Source: Gammaproteobacteria bacterium
Lineage (GTDB): Bacteria; Pseudomonadota; Gammaproteobacteria; Steroidobacterales; Steroidobacteraceae
Length of the DNA: 23,345 nucleotides
NCBI GenBank assembly: GCA_030040235.1
Contig: JASHUC010000541.1
Coordinates: forward strand, 1-23,345
Direction of reading: 5' to 3'
Shown: positions 14,410-22,788 of the stretch, one piece after another
Layout of the letters: each line of letters opens with the position of its first letter
How positions within the stretch are numbered: the stretch's first letter is position 1
Translations under genes and position numbers: made by a program
Notes under the pieces: generated by a model
Databases searched by the model: none
Told to the model about the DNA's origin: nothing
Seen by the model: only the letters and a program-made list of their open reading frames with translations

Positions 14410-15830
14410 TGCTCCCCGAGCGAGGCGTACGCTTGCTCGTCGGTGTGAGCCTCGTGTCGGTCGCTGCCTGCACGGTAGGGCCCAATTACCGAATTCCCGA
14501 CCGCGCCGTGGTAAACGCTCCAGCCGCCCGGGGCCCATTCCTCGCAAGCACCGAACCGGCCGTCACGGCGGCGGGACTGCCCGAGCACTGGTGGCGGCTC
14601 TACGACAATCGCAAGCTCGATGCACTCGTGCAGGAGGCTTTGGACTTCAATACGAACCTGCGGATGGCCAATGCCAACCTCGAGCGTAGCGAGGCGCTGC
14701 TGCGCGAAGCAAAGACCCTGCGCGAGCCGAGCGTCCCCGTCGAGGCGGGCGTCGAGTATGCGCAGCTTGCCGGTGAGCAGTACCTGCAGCCGATCACCCC
14801 GCCACGTGGCACGTACTACAACACCGGGATCACAGTCGGTTACGACTTGGACCTCTTCGGCGGCATTCGCCGCGGCATCGAAGCCGCTCGAGCGGACGAT
14901 GAGGCCGTGGAAGCGGCGCGTGACCTGGTCCGGGTGAACGTGGCCGCCGAGACGGCGCGCGCTTACGCGGGAGCCTGCGGCGCAGGCTTGCAGCTTAGGG
15001 CCGCACAGCGGTCGCTCGCGGTGCAGCGGCAGGGCCTCGATCTCACCCGGGAGCTCCGAGAGCGTGGGCGCGCCATCGATCTCGACGTGACACGGTCGCA
15101 GCAGTTTCTCGATGAGCTCACGGCCGCGATCCCGAGTCTCGAAGCCGCCCGGCGCAACGCACTCTACCGATTGGCGGCGCTCACCGGCCGAGCCCCCTCG
15201 CAGTTCGATCGAGACTTGGAGGACTGCGCAATCCCACCTCGTCTGACTGAGCCCCTGCCGATCGGAGATGGCGCCGCGCTCCTTAAGCGCCGGCCGGACG
15301 TGCGCGAGGCGGAGCGAGACCTGGCGGCGGCAACGGCCGAGATCGGTGTGGCGACGGCACAGCTCTACCCGGACATCACGATCGGGCTCTCCGCAGGCTC
15401 CATCGGTGCACGGGCCGATGCATTCACCTCACCCACGAATTACTGGCAGCTCGGCTCGATTCTCTCGTGGCAAGCCAACCGGAGCGCGGCCAGGGCTCGG
15501 ATCGCCGCCGCGAATGCCTCGGCGAAGCTCGCCCTGGCGCACTTCGATGGGACGGTTCTCGAAGCGCTCACAGACACGGAGTCCGCACTGAACGTGTACG
15601 TGCACGACCTCAAAAGGGAAGAAAGCCTGCAAGCTGCGCGTGATGATGCCGCGACAGTCGAGCAGGACGCGGAGCGGCTGCAGGTGGGTGGACGCGCCAC
15701 AGCGCTCGAGGTGATCGACGCTCAGCGCACGCTCGCCTCGGCCGAGCAATCCCTCGCACAGCTGCAAAGCGCCATCTCCGATGATCAGGTCGCCGTCTTT
15801 CTGGCGTTGGGTGGAGGCTGGGAGAAGTGA
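14409..15830 (+). CDS. Outer-membrane efflux lipoprotein, NodT/TolC-like
   Basis: A 473-residue outer-membrane channel. The signal peptide ends in the lipobox VAAC with the lipidated Cys21, followed by the very typical TVGPNYRIP start of NodT-type factors. Two outer-membrane efflux (OEP) repeats follow: the first includes LPEHWWRLYDNRKLDALVQEAL and YDLDLFGGIRRGIEAA, the second LLKRRPDVREAERDLAAATAEIG and LYPDITIGLSAGS. NodT proteins often serve RND pumps, but no RND gene is present. Here the channel completes a FUSC/HlyD tripartite exporter and is coupled to the adaptor gene by a TAATG overlap. Its last 46 bases overlap the 3' end of the convergent AraC gene. Confidence 0.95.
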   Translation: MLPERGVRLLVGVSLVSVAACTVGPNYRIPDRAVVNAPAARGPFLASTEPAVTAAGLPEHWWRLYDNRKLDALVQEALDFNTNLRMANANLERSEALLREAKTLREPSVPVEAGVEYAQLAGEQYLQPITPPRGTYYNTGITVGYDLDLFGGIRRGIEAARADDEAVEAARDLVRVNVAAETARAYAGACGAGLQLRAAQRSLAVQRQGLDLTRELRERGRAIDLDVTRSQQFLDELTAAIPSLEAARRNALYRLAALTGRAPSQFDRDLEDCAIPPRLTEPLPIGDGAALLKRRPDVREAERDLAAATAEIGVATAQLYPDITIGLSAGSIGARADAFTSPTNYWQLGSILSWQANRSAARARIAAANASAKLALAHFDGTVLEALTDTESALNVYVHDLKREESLQAARDDAATVEQDAERLQVGGRATALEVIDAQRTLASAEQSLAQLQSAISDDQVAVFLALGGGWEK

Positions 15831-16420
15831 AACTCCTCCATCCGGCGGGCGCGTCTCCAGAGCGAGGGAGCCTGTCCCGTCAGCTGACGGAACCGCCGGG
15901 ACAGGTGAGCTTGGTCGGCAAATCCGCAGCGCACCGCGATGTCACTCAGGGCTGCATCCGCCTCAAGCATGTATTCCGCGGCCAACGCCAGACGACGCCG
16001 CAGAACGAAGGAATGCGGCGACTCTCCGAACGTGCGCCTGAAGGCGCGCGAGAAGTGGGCTTCGCTGCGCTGTACGAGCGCTGCCAGATCCCCAACGAGC
16101 AGCCGACTTGCGATATGACTATCGATATAGTCACGCACCTTGCGGACCTGCCACGCGAGCAGTCGTCCACTCGCGTCCGAAGCCACTTTTGCAGGTTCGG
16201 GATCGATCAGCGTTCGCAGCAATAGAGTGGCCTTCCGCAGCGTTGCGTGCGCGGCCTGCTGCGCGTTGGGCTCAAGCTGGGAAAGTGCCGCATCGAGCAG
16301 TGCCACGACAGAGGGCACCCATGCCCCACCCGCCCTGTCGTTTTGCGCAGCGCCTGTCCTGACGAATGACCCATCGTCCGCATGTCGGACGTCCGCTCGA
16401 GCTGCACTGTCTTCGGGCAT
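15785..16420 (-). CDS. AraC-family transcriptional regulator (short form, second paralogue)
   Basis: A 211-residue regulator with the AraC/XylS double HTH in its C-terminal half (QRSEAHFSRAFRRTFG, then DIAVRCGFADQAHLSRRFR and G..P..WRR). It is about two-thirds identical, by eye, to the protein at 732-1337 over the C-terminal 115 residues and has the same N-terminal organisation without a cupin. ATG at 16420 is preferred because GGAG lies 5 bases upstream; ATG 16423 and 16438 are alternatives, and the open frame reaching 16579 is unlikely to be used. The gene is convergent with, and overlaps by 46 bases, the efflux channel gene, and it is divergent from the MalT-like regulator. This placement suggests control of the efflux operon or of the neighbouring regulator, which is inference. 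Confidence 0.92.
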   Translation of the reverse strand: MPEDSAARADVRHADDGSFVRTGAAQNDRAGGAWVPSVVALLDAALSQLEPNAQQAAHATLRKATLLLRTLIDPEPAKVASDASGRLLAWQVRKVRDYIDSHIASRLLVGDLAALVQRSEAHFSRAFRRTFGESPHSFVLRRRLALAAEYMLEADAALSDIAVRCGFADQAHLSRRFRQLTGQAPSLWRRARRMEEFHFSQPPPNARKTAT

Positions 16421-16581
16421 CATCGCTCCATCTCTCATCGGTGAAGGGAATCCGCACTGAAGCGAAGGTATAACCTCCCGCCGCCGAACCGCCCCTATCG
16501 GAAGTTGGGATTTGGTTAGGTCCGCACCCTCCTCGCCATCGAAGCTCGCGGGCAGTAGCATCGCGGGGGACAACAGCACCC
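16421..16581. promoter_or_regulatory. Divergent control region between the AraC and MalT-like genes
   Basis: This 161-bp region must contain both promoters. It is richer in A/T near 16465-16475 (GGTATAACC) and 16503-16517 (TTGGGATTTGGTTAG), but no convincing -35/-10 pair, dyad or repeat was found. The G/C dyad seen upstream of the decarboxylase and FUSC genes is absent here. Confidence 0.3.
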
Positions 16582-19293
16582 ATGCCCCACGACGAACGCG
16601 AGCCGCCGCTCCTCGAGAGCAAGCTGTATCCGGCCACCGGGACTCGAGACCCGTTGGCCCGGCCGCGGCTCGATTCGCGGAGCGAAGTGCTGGAGGGCGA
16701 CTATCCGGTCGTCCTGCTCTTCGCGCCCGCCGGTTACGGCAAATCCACCCTGATGGCGCGCTGGCATTCCCAGCTCATCGAACGCGGTGTGCCGTGTGCG
16801 TGGATATCGGCGGACGAGAATGATGCCGATAAGGTGCGATTCGTCAGGCACCTGATTGCTGCGTTGCACAAGGCGCTTCCGCGCTTCGGCGAAAGCGCGG
16901 CAAGCACCCTCTCCGCCGACTTCGCGAGTGACGTGAAGACCATCATGGAGGTGTTAGCGGCCGAGCTCGCAGCGGTACGCGAACGGATTGTGTTCTTCCT
17001 CGACGACGTACATTTCATTCACGAACCCGAGGTTCTCGAGATCGTCGATTGGCTCGTGAATTACGCTCCGCGTACCGTCCAGCGGATCATCGGCACGCGA
17101 GACCGGCGCCATTTGCGCTTGAGCGCCCTACGCGTGCGGCGGCAGCTGTTCGAGCTCGACATGCGCCAGCTGCAGTTTGATGCGGAGGAGGCCTCCCGGT
17201 TCTACCGCAGCCGCCTCGGGCAAGACCTGCCCGCGCGGGATTTGCAGCGCCTGCTCACGAAGACCGAAGGCTGGCCCGCGGCGCTCGAGCTCGTAGCCCT
17301 CGCGATCGCGGGTCTACCGGAGCAGGCGAGGTTCATCGAGCGCTTCGCGGGCACCGACACGAGCCTCGTCGAGTACCTCGGCGAAGTCGTCCTGTCCCAA
17401 ATGGATGAACGTACGCGGACCCTCGCCTTCCGAATCTCCATGTTCGACCGCGTCAATGCATCACTCGCGCAGGCGCTCGGCGACTCGGACGACAGCGACG
17501 ACCCGTTGCAGGCATTGCGAATGCGCAATCTCTTTCTCATCCCGCTCGATCAGGAGGGGACCTGGGTTCGGTTCCACCATCTGGTGGGCGAGTTCTTCCG
17601 CGAGCGCTATCGGCGCCGGGTGCCCGCGCAAGCCAAGGAATGTCTCATCCGCGGCGCCCACTGGTTGCACGCCAACGGCTACGTCGAAGACGCCGTAAGT
17701 TGCCTCATTCGGGCAGAGGACTGGGAACAAGCTACGCGGTGGGTGGCCGAGAGCGTCGAGGAGCTCGTCTTTCGGCGTGGCTACCACCAGACGATCCTGC
17801 GGTGGATGAATGCGCTGCCGGAGGTCTGGGTCGATCGCTATCCCGTCATCCGCATCCAGTACGCGTTTTCCCTCTCCTTCTACCCTCGGCACCGCGAGTA
17901 CGAGGCGCAGATCTATCGCCTGCAGCAACTGCTCGAGAGCCTGCAAGCGCAATCCGGTGATGCCCGTCGGATCGATGAGCTACGTTGTGCCGTCGAACTG
18001 CAGACTGCGCTGGCAACCGGTCTGCGCGATGAAGGAACGCGGGGGGGCGAACTTGCCGCTGGCTGGCTTGCCAGCTGGCCCCAAGCATCGCTACGGCAAA
18101 AAGGAGTGATGGGGAATGTCCTCGCCTTCGGTCTCAAGAGTGCGGGCGAGATTGCCCGCGGTCTCGAGGTGATCGCCGAGACACGCGCATGGCTCGAGCG
18201 ATCTGAGGGCTACTATGCCCTTGCGTGGACGGCGTACCTCGAGGCGCTGCTCAACCTGAAACGCGGGAGCTATCTCGAGGCGCGGCTCGCCTCAAAGAGT
18301 GGGATGGAAATCGTCCGGCGGGAATTGCAGGGCCACCCCGTGCAGGCGAGCATGTTGCACGCCGTTCTCGCGGCCGTCGCGTACGAGTTCGACGAAATCG
18401 GCGAAGCGGCGGACCATATCGAGCAGGCGGTCGGGAGCGTCAACGATGGTCACGCCGATGCCGTTATCCTCGCCCATATCACACAGGCCCGTCTGCAGCG
18501 CCTGCGTGACGATCCGGAGAGTGCGCGTGCGATCCTCAGGGAGGGTCAGGGCGTGGGCGAGCGCCGCGGGCTGCGGCGCGTCGTTCTGAGTCTTGCGGCC
18601 GAGGAATGTAGCCAGCTCGCCCGCACCGGACATTACGAGGAAGCCCGGCTCCTCGCGACACGGTTCGGCTTCAGCGAGCTTCCCGCGGAGAGCACAGGCT
18701 TGGAGCTCATCCAGGACAAGGCCGTGCGTGGCGCCGCACGCTACCTGATCCAAGAATCCCCACTGCGGGTCATCGAGGCACTGGACCGGTCAATCGAGTC
18801 GAGCGAACGGCGCGACTTTGCTCACCGATCGGTGGAGCTGCTGCTCATTCGCGCTCTTGCGCACAAGCATAACGCCGATGAGGGCAGCGCCCTCACCGAT
18901 CTGCAACGTGCGCTCTCGATCGGCGCGCCGAAGTCCTATCTGCGGGTCTTTCTCGATGAAGGTCCAGAGCTCGCCTCGCTCATCGACCGGCTGAACCCGG
19001 AACGCCTCCGGGGCTCCCAGACGGCACCTCTCCTACGCCGCCTACGGTCCTCACAGCCCAGAACCGGGCGTCAGCCTCCCGACGCCACGCCCGTGGGACG
19101 CGAATCGCTCACCCGACGCGAGGTTTCGATCCTCAAACACCTCGACTCCGGCTTAAGCAACAAGGAAATCGCGGAGGCGATCTTCGTTTCGGAGGGCACA
19201 CTCAAATGGCACCTCCACAATGTCTACGGCAAGCTCGACGTGAAGAATCGCACGGGCGCGATGGCTCGGGCAAGGGCCCTCAAAATCGTCTAG
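16582..19293 (+). CDS. MalT-like LuxR-family ATPase transcriptional regulator (LAL/STAND type)
   Basis: A 903-residue regulator. The N-terminal NTPase domain has the Walker A motif APAGYGKST (48-56) and Walker B IVFFLDDVH (136-144), followed by a STAND-type winged-helix region and a long helical, TPR-like sensor region (about 340-800). A LuxR HTH closes the protein (about 841-903: ESLTRREVSILKHLDSGLSN, then NKEIAEAIFVSEGTLKWHL). Proteins of this type (MalT, AcoK, AlkS) oligomerise on binding an inducer plus ATP and then activate catabolic promoters. The inducer is unknown here. ATG at 16582 fits the usual LLESKLYP opening; the GGGGGA upstream is a little far (about 12 bases). It is divergent from the AraC gene, and its TAG stop lies in the same CTAG as the stop of the convergent coiled-coil gene. 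Confidence 0.94.
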   Translation: MPHDEREPPLLESKLYPATGTRDPLARPRLDSRSEVLEGDYPVVLLFAPAGYGKSTLMARWHSQLIERGVPCAWISADENDADKVRFVRHLIAALHKALPRFGESAASTLSADFASDVKTIMEVLAAELAAVRERIVFFLDDVHFIHEPEVLEIVDWLVNYAPRTVQRIIGTRDRRHLRLSALRVRRQLFELDMRQLQFDAEEASRFYRSRLGQDLPARDLQRLLTKTEGWPAALELVALAIAGLPEQARFIERFAGTDTSLVEYLGEVVLSQMDERTRTLAFRISMFDRVNASLAQALGDSDDSDDPLQALRMRNLFLIPLDQEGTWVRFHHLVGEFFRERYRRRVPAQAKECLIRGAHWLHANGYVEDAVSCLIRAEDWEQATRWVAESVEELVFRRGYHQTILRWMNALPEVWVDRYPVIRIQYAFSLSFYPRHREYEAQIYRLQQLLESLQAQSGDARRIDELRCAVELQTALATGLRDEGTRGGELAAGWLASWPQASLRQKGVMGNVLAFGLKSAGEIARGLEVIAETRAWLERSEGYYALAWTAYLEALLNLKRGSYLEARLASKSGMEIVRRELQGHPVQASMLHAVLAAVAYEFDEIGEAADHIEQAVGSVNDGHADAVILAHITQARLQRLRDDPESARAILREGQGVGERRGLRRVVLSLAAEECSQLARTGHYEEARLLATRFGFSELPAESTGLELIQDKAVRGAARYLIQESPLRVIEALDRSIESSERRDFAHRSVELLLIRALAHKHNADEGSALTDLQRALSIGAPKSYLRVFLDEGPELASLIDRLNPERLRGSQTAPLLRRLRSSQPRTGRQPPDATPVGRESLTRREVSILKHLDSGLSNKEIAEAIFVSEGTLKWHLHNVYGKLDVKNRTGAMARARALKIV

Positions 19294-19784
19294 CCTCGGC
19301 TGCCGGCCGAACGCAATATTCCGATCGGTACGAGACTCGCGGTGAGGAGTGCGACGCCGAGCGCAAAGGAGGCGGCGGTGGCTCCGAACCGCGCCATGAG
19401 TGCGAGCCACGCCCCGCCCAGGAGGAATCCGGCCCCGACGAGCGCAAGGCCCGCCGCGCCCGCCGCCAACGCTAGGTGGAGCAGGAGATGGCGCAACTCC
19501 CGCTTGAGGTCATCGACCACTCGCGCCTTGACCGTCGCCAGTTGGCCCTCGATTCCCTCCAGACGCTCCCTGATCGCCATCCGCACGTTATCTTCTACGC
19601 GTCGTTCTACGGCAAGCAATTGCTCTTCGATGGCGAGAACGCGGTCCGTGATCGATGCTGTCATGTTCGCTACCACTCGCTCTTCCAGCTCCATCAATCC
19701 TTGCTCCGCCGCGCGGAGTTGCTCGTGCGCTCTCCTCAGAGGATGTCGCAGCAGTGATGACAGGCCGGGCAGGAAGCCAGTCAT
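19290..19784 (-). CDS. Coiled-coil membrane protein of unknown function, last gene of the cyo operon
   Basis: A 164-residue protein of no family I can name. Residues 30-97 form a long amphipathic coiled coil built from a 26-residue repeat: E-R-V-x-x-N-x4-I-x-x-R-(V/L)-x-x-I-E-x-Q-L-x-x-V occurs at 35-59 and again at 61-85, with a third, shortened copy at 87-97 (ARVVDDLKREL). Two tight hydrophobic helices follow (about 99-127 and 133-156), forming a membrane hairpin with a basic C-terminus, so the coiled coil is probably cytoplasmic. The ATG at 19784 has AGGA 8 bases upstream, and the gap to cyoD is only 8 bp, so it belongs to the cyo transcript. Possible roles are oxidase assembly or clustering, or a membrane scaffold. 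No cyoE (heme O synthase) is present at this place. Confidence 0.8.
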   Translation of the reverse strand: MTGFLPGLSSLLRHPLRRAHEQLRAAEQGLMELEERVVANMTASITDRVLAIEEQLLAVERRVEDNVRMAIRERLEGIEGQLATVKARVVDDLKRELRHLLLHLALAAGAAGLALVGAGFLLGGAWLALMARFGATAASFALGVALLTASLVPIGILRSAGSRG

Positions 19785-19792
19785 GAGGCTTC

Positions 19793-20167
19793 CTAACGCT
19801 GCATTTGCATCAGCTGATCCATCGAGACCATGTTGTGGTTCAGGTTCGCCATGATCAGCATCGAACCGAAAATGACGAGCCCGGTGATCAAAATCCCGAA
19901 CGCCAAAGCCAGAAAGTTGTTCGTCTGATCGGGAGCGGTGGTGATGTGAAAGAAGAACGCGACGTGCACGCCCATCTGCGCGATCGCGAGTGCCGCGAGC
20001 AATACGGGCACTGCAGGCGCGTAAACGTCCGGCGTCGTAGCGGCCCAGAACGATGCCAAGGTAAGAGCGACGGCATAGGCGAGCCCGATGAGATAGCTCC
20101 GGCGCCCGTGACTATCCGCCGGATCCACTCCGGGCGCTCGGCCTTGCGCATGCACCTGTGTGTCCAT
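19793..20167 (-). CDS. cyoD: Cytochrome bo3 ubiquinol oxidase subunit IV
   Basis: A 124-residue protein with three transmembrane helices (about residues 25-45, 50-72 and 84-108) and the subunit IV signature QMGVHVAFFFHI in the second. After a hydrophilic N-terminus it matches CyoD in length and pattern. Subunit IV assists assembly of the heme-copper centre of subunit I. Its ATG overlaps the cyoC stop by one base (TAATG on the minus strand), and the next gene begins 8 bp after its stop. Confidence 0.93.
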   Translation of the reverse strand: MDTQVHAQGRAPGVDPADSHGRRSYLIGLAYAVALTLASFWAATTPDVYAPAVPVLLAALAIAQMGVHVAFFFHITTAPDQTNNFLALAFGILITGLVIFGSMLIMANLNHNMVSMDQLMQMQR

Positions 20168-20787
20168 TACCTAGCCCCCAGATACACGATGGTGAAGACC
20201 CCAATCCAGACGATGTCGAGGGCATGCCAGAAAAGCGCGAAGCAAAAAAATCGCCGCTGGACCATCGGGTGGAACCCGAGCGTTGCGGCCTGAAGGAGCA
20301 TCACGGCAAGCCAGGCAAGCCCCAGGCTGACATGCAGACCATGCGTTCCCACGAGGGCAAAGAAACTCGAGAGGAACGCGCTGTGGGACGGGCCCGCGCC
20401 GGCGCCCACCATGTTCGCGAATTCACGGCCTTCCAGGGTGAGAAAGCACAGCCCGAGGACGAACGTGATTCCCATCCACAGGTACATCCCACGAGCATCT
20501 GTCTTCTGGAGGGCCACAAGACCGAATCCGCACGTCACGCTCGATGCGAGAAGACACAGCGTCTCCTCGAAGACATGCCCTTTGTCGAAGAGCTCCGCCC
20601 CGGTTGGCCCCCCTGCCGTCGAACCCGACAGGACCGAATAGGTCGCGAAGAGCGCCGCGAAGAGGATGACGTCGGACAGAAGAAAGAGCCAGAACCCGAA
20701 ACCCGCGATCACCCGCACGGGCGCCTGACCGCGCATCGAGAGGGGAACGTCAGCAACGCTTCGGATCATCTCCTGCGCCGCACTCAT
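20167..20787 (-). CDS. cyoC: Cytochrome bo3 ubiquinol oxidase subunit III
   Basis: A 206-residue protein of the heme-copper oxidase subunit III family with five transmembrane helices. Typical blocks are [40 protein letters not shown] and [10 protein letters not shown], and it ends with the [21 protein letters not shown] helix (given here in pieces as [13 protein letters not shown]). It has the normal CyoC length. Its start overlaps the cyoB stop by four bases (ATGA at 20784-20787), so it is coupled to subunit I. Confidence 0.95.
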   Translation of the reverse strand: MSAAQEMIRSVADVPLSMRGQAPVRVIAGFGFWLFLLSDVILFAALFATYSVLSGSTAGGPTGAELFDKGHVFEETLCLLASSVTCGFGLVALQKTDARGMYLWMGITFVLGLCFLTLEGREFANMVGAGAGPSHSAFLSSFFALVGTHGLHVSLGLAWLAVMLLQAATLGFHPMVQRRFFCFALFWHALDIVWIGVFTIVYLGAR

Positions 20788-22787
20788 GGATTTGCCTCCC
20801 CGACCGCCTCCGCGCGATCGAATGCCGCCGCGCCGTGCGTCCGCTCAAAGGCCTCCACCTCCTCCGCGGGCACCCGCACTTCCCGGTCCGTCTTCCAGGC
20901 CTGCACCAGGACGACGATCACGGCGCCGATGAGTCCCACGGCGGTGAGCCACCCGATCCGCCAGATCAGTGCGAATCCAAGAATCACCGCGAAGAAGGCG
21001 ACGAAAAATCCCACCGGAGTATTGCGGGGCACATGCAGATCCACGAACGCCTCCTGCACGTCCCGACGCGGAAGGCCGAGTTCCTTCATCCGCCAGTAGG
21101 CGTCGGTCGAATCCACGGCCGGCACCTGGGAGAAATTCCACGCCGGGGGCGGAGAAGGGACGGACCACTCGAGCGTGCGCGCGTTCCACGGATCGCCGGT
21201 TCTGTCGCGATGGACCTGGCGCTGGCGAATACTCACTGCAACTTGCACGATGGTGAGGGCGATCCCGAACAGAATCAGAACGGCCCCGAAGAGGGCCACG
21301 ATCATCAGCGGCTGCCAGTGCGGGTTCGAATAGTGTTGCATTCGGCGAGTCGCGCCCATGAGCCCCAGCGCATAGAGCGGCATAAAGGCGAAATAGAAGC
21401 CCAGAAACCAGCACCAAAAGACCGCTTTCCCGATACGCTCATTGAGCGTGAATCCGAACGCCTTCGGGAACCAGTATGTGATGCCGGCCATGACACCAAA
21501 CACCACCCCGCCGATCGCCACGTTGTGAAAGTGAGCGATGAGGAACAGGCTGTTGTGAAGTACGAAGTCCGCCGGCGGGATCGCCATCAGCACCCCCGTC
21601 ATGCCACCGATCACGAACGTGACGATGAAACCGAGCGTCCAGTAGATAGGTACGGTGAAGCGGACGCGCCCTCCGTAGAGGGTGAAAAGCCAATTGAAAA
21701 CCTTCACGCCGGTGGGCACCGCGATGATCATCGTCATGACGCCGAAGAAGGCATTGACGTCTGCGCCGGCCCCCATCGTGAAGAAGTGATGCAGCCACAC
21801 GATAAATGACAGGACGCAGATCACCATCGTCGCCTGCACCATCGAGCGGCGCCCAAAGAGCGGCTTTCCGGAGAACGTCGCCACCACCTCCGAGAACACT
21901 CCGAACGCCGGAAGGATCAGGATGTAAACCTCCGGGTGACCCCATATCCAGATGAGGTTGACGTACATCATGGGGTTCCCGCCCAGCTCGTTCGTGAAGA
22001 AGTGGAAGCCGCAGTACCGGTCAAGGAGAAGCATTCCGAACGTTGCGGTGAGCACCGGAAACGCGGCGACGATGAGGAGATTGGATGCGAGGGCGGTCCA
22101 GCAGAAGATCGGCATCCGGGAATAACCCATACCGGGTGCCCGCATTTTCAGGATCGTCGTCGTGAGATTGATCCCGGAGAGAAGGGTACCCAGGCCTGAT
22201 ATCTGCAGTGACCACAGGTAATAGTCGACCCCCACCCCCGGGGAGTACGCCAGCTCGCTGAGTGGCGGATACGCGAGCCAACCCGTACGCGCGAACTCGC
22301 CCACGAAAAGCGAGAGATTGACCAAGAGGACGCCCGCCGCCGTCAGCCAAAAGCTCACGGAGTTGAGGACCGGAAACGCCACATCACGCACACCGAGCTG
22401 CAGCGGCACCGCGAAATTCATCAACCCGATGACGAACGGCATCGCGACAAAGAAAATCATGATGGTGCCGTGCGCGGAGAAGATCTGATCGTAATGCTCG
22501 GGCGGCAGATAGCCCTGAGCGTGACCCGCGGCGAGCGCAAGCTGCGAGCGCATCATGATGGCATCGGAGAACCCCCGCACCAGCATGAGGAGCGCCAAGG
22601 CCACGTACATGACGCCGATGCGCTTGTGATCGACGCTGGTGATCCACTCGCGCCACAGGTAGGGCCACCATCCCTTCACCGTAACGAGAGCCAGAATGCT
22701 GAAGATGCCCAATCCGAGGACGGCACCGACACCCATGATGATGGGTTGGTCGAAGGGAATTGCGGCCAAAGTGAGTCTTCCGAACAT
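20784..22787 (-). CDS. cyoB: Cytochrome bo3 ubiquinol oxidase subunit I
   Basis: A 667-residue catalytic subunit that reduces O2 to water with electrons from ubiquinol and pumps protons. Every key residue falls at the E. coli CyoB number: the quinol-site residues R71, D75, H98 and Q101; low-spin heme ligands H106 and H421; CuB ligands H284, H333 and H334, with the H284-Y288 pair; high-spin heme ligand H419; the D-channel residues D135 and E286; and K362 of the K-channel. The opening [16 protein letters not shown] and the tail with [18 protein letters not shown] are also CyoB-specific and exclude a cytochrome c oxidase. It starts one base after the cyoA stop. Confidence 0.98.
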   Translation of the reverse strand: MFGRLTLAAIPFDQPIIMGVGAVLGLGIFSILALVTVKGWWPYLWREWITSVDHKRIGVMYVALALLMLVRGFSDAIMMRSQLALAAGHAQGYLPPEHYDQIFSAHGTIMIFFVAMPFVIGLMNFAVPLQLGVRDVAFPVLNSVSFWLTAAGVLLVNLSLFVGEFARTGWLAYPPLSELAYSPGVGVDYYLWSLQISGLGTLLSGINLTTTILKMRAPGMGYSRMPIFCWTALASNLLIVAAFPVLTATFGMLLLDRYCGFHFFTNELGGNPMMYVNLIWIWGHPEVYILILPAFGVFSEVVATFSGKPLFGRRSMVQATMVICVLSFIVWLHHFFTMGAGADVNAFFGVMTMIIAVPTGVKVFNWLFTLYGGRVRFTVPIYWTLGFIVTFVIGGMTGVLMAIPPADFVLHNSLFLIAHFHNVAIGGVVFGVMAGITYWFPKAFGFTLNERIGKAVFWCWFLGFYFAFMPLYALGLMGATRRMQHYSNPHWQPLMIVALFGAVLILFGIALTIVQVAVSIRQRQVHRDRTGDPWNARTLEWSVPSPPPAWNFSQVPAVDSTDAYWRMKELGLPRRDVQEAFVDLHVPRNTPVGFFVAFFAVILGFALIWRIGWLTAVGLIGAVIVVLVQAWKTDREVRVPAEEVEAFERTHGAAAFDRAEAVGEANP

Positions 22788-22788
22788 A

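Noticed and set aside
14409..15830. RND efflux system suggested by the NodT-type channel
   Set aside because: No RND pump gene is present. The adjacent genes are FUSC, DUF1656 and HlyD, so the channel belongs to an AaeAB-like exporter.
20158..21809. Two long plus-strand ORFs (313 and 324 codons) opposite cyoC and cyoB
   Set aside because: They are the antisense of clearly identified oxidase genes. Their translations are rich in Arg, His and Glu with no domain, and they have no ribosome-binding sites. Long antisense frames are common in high-GC DNA.
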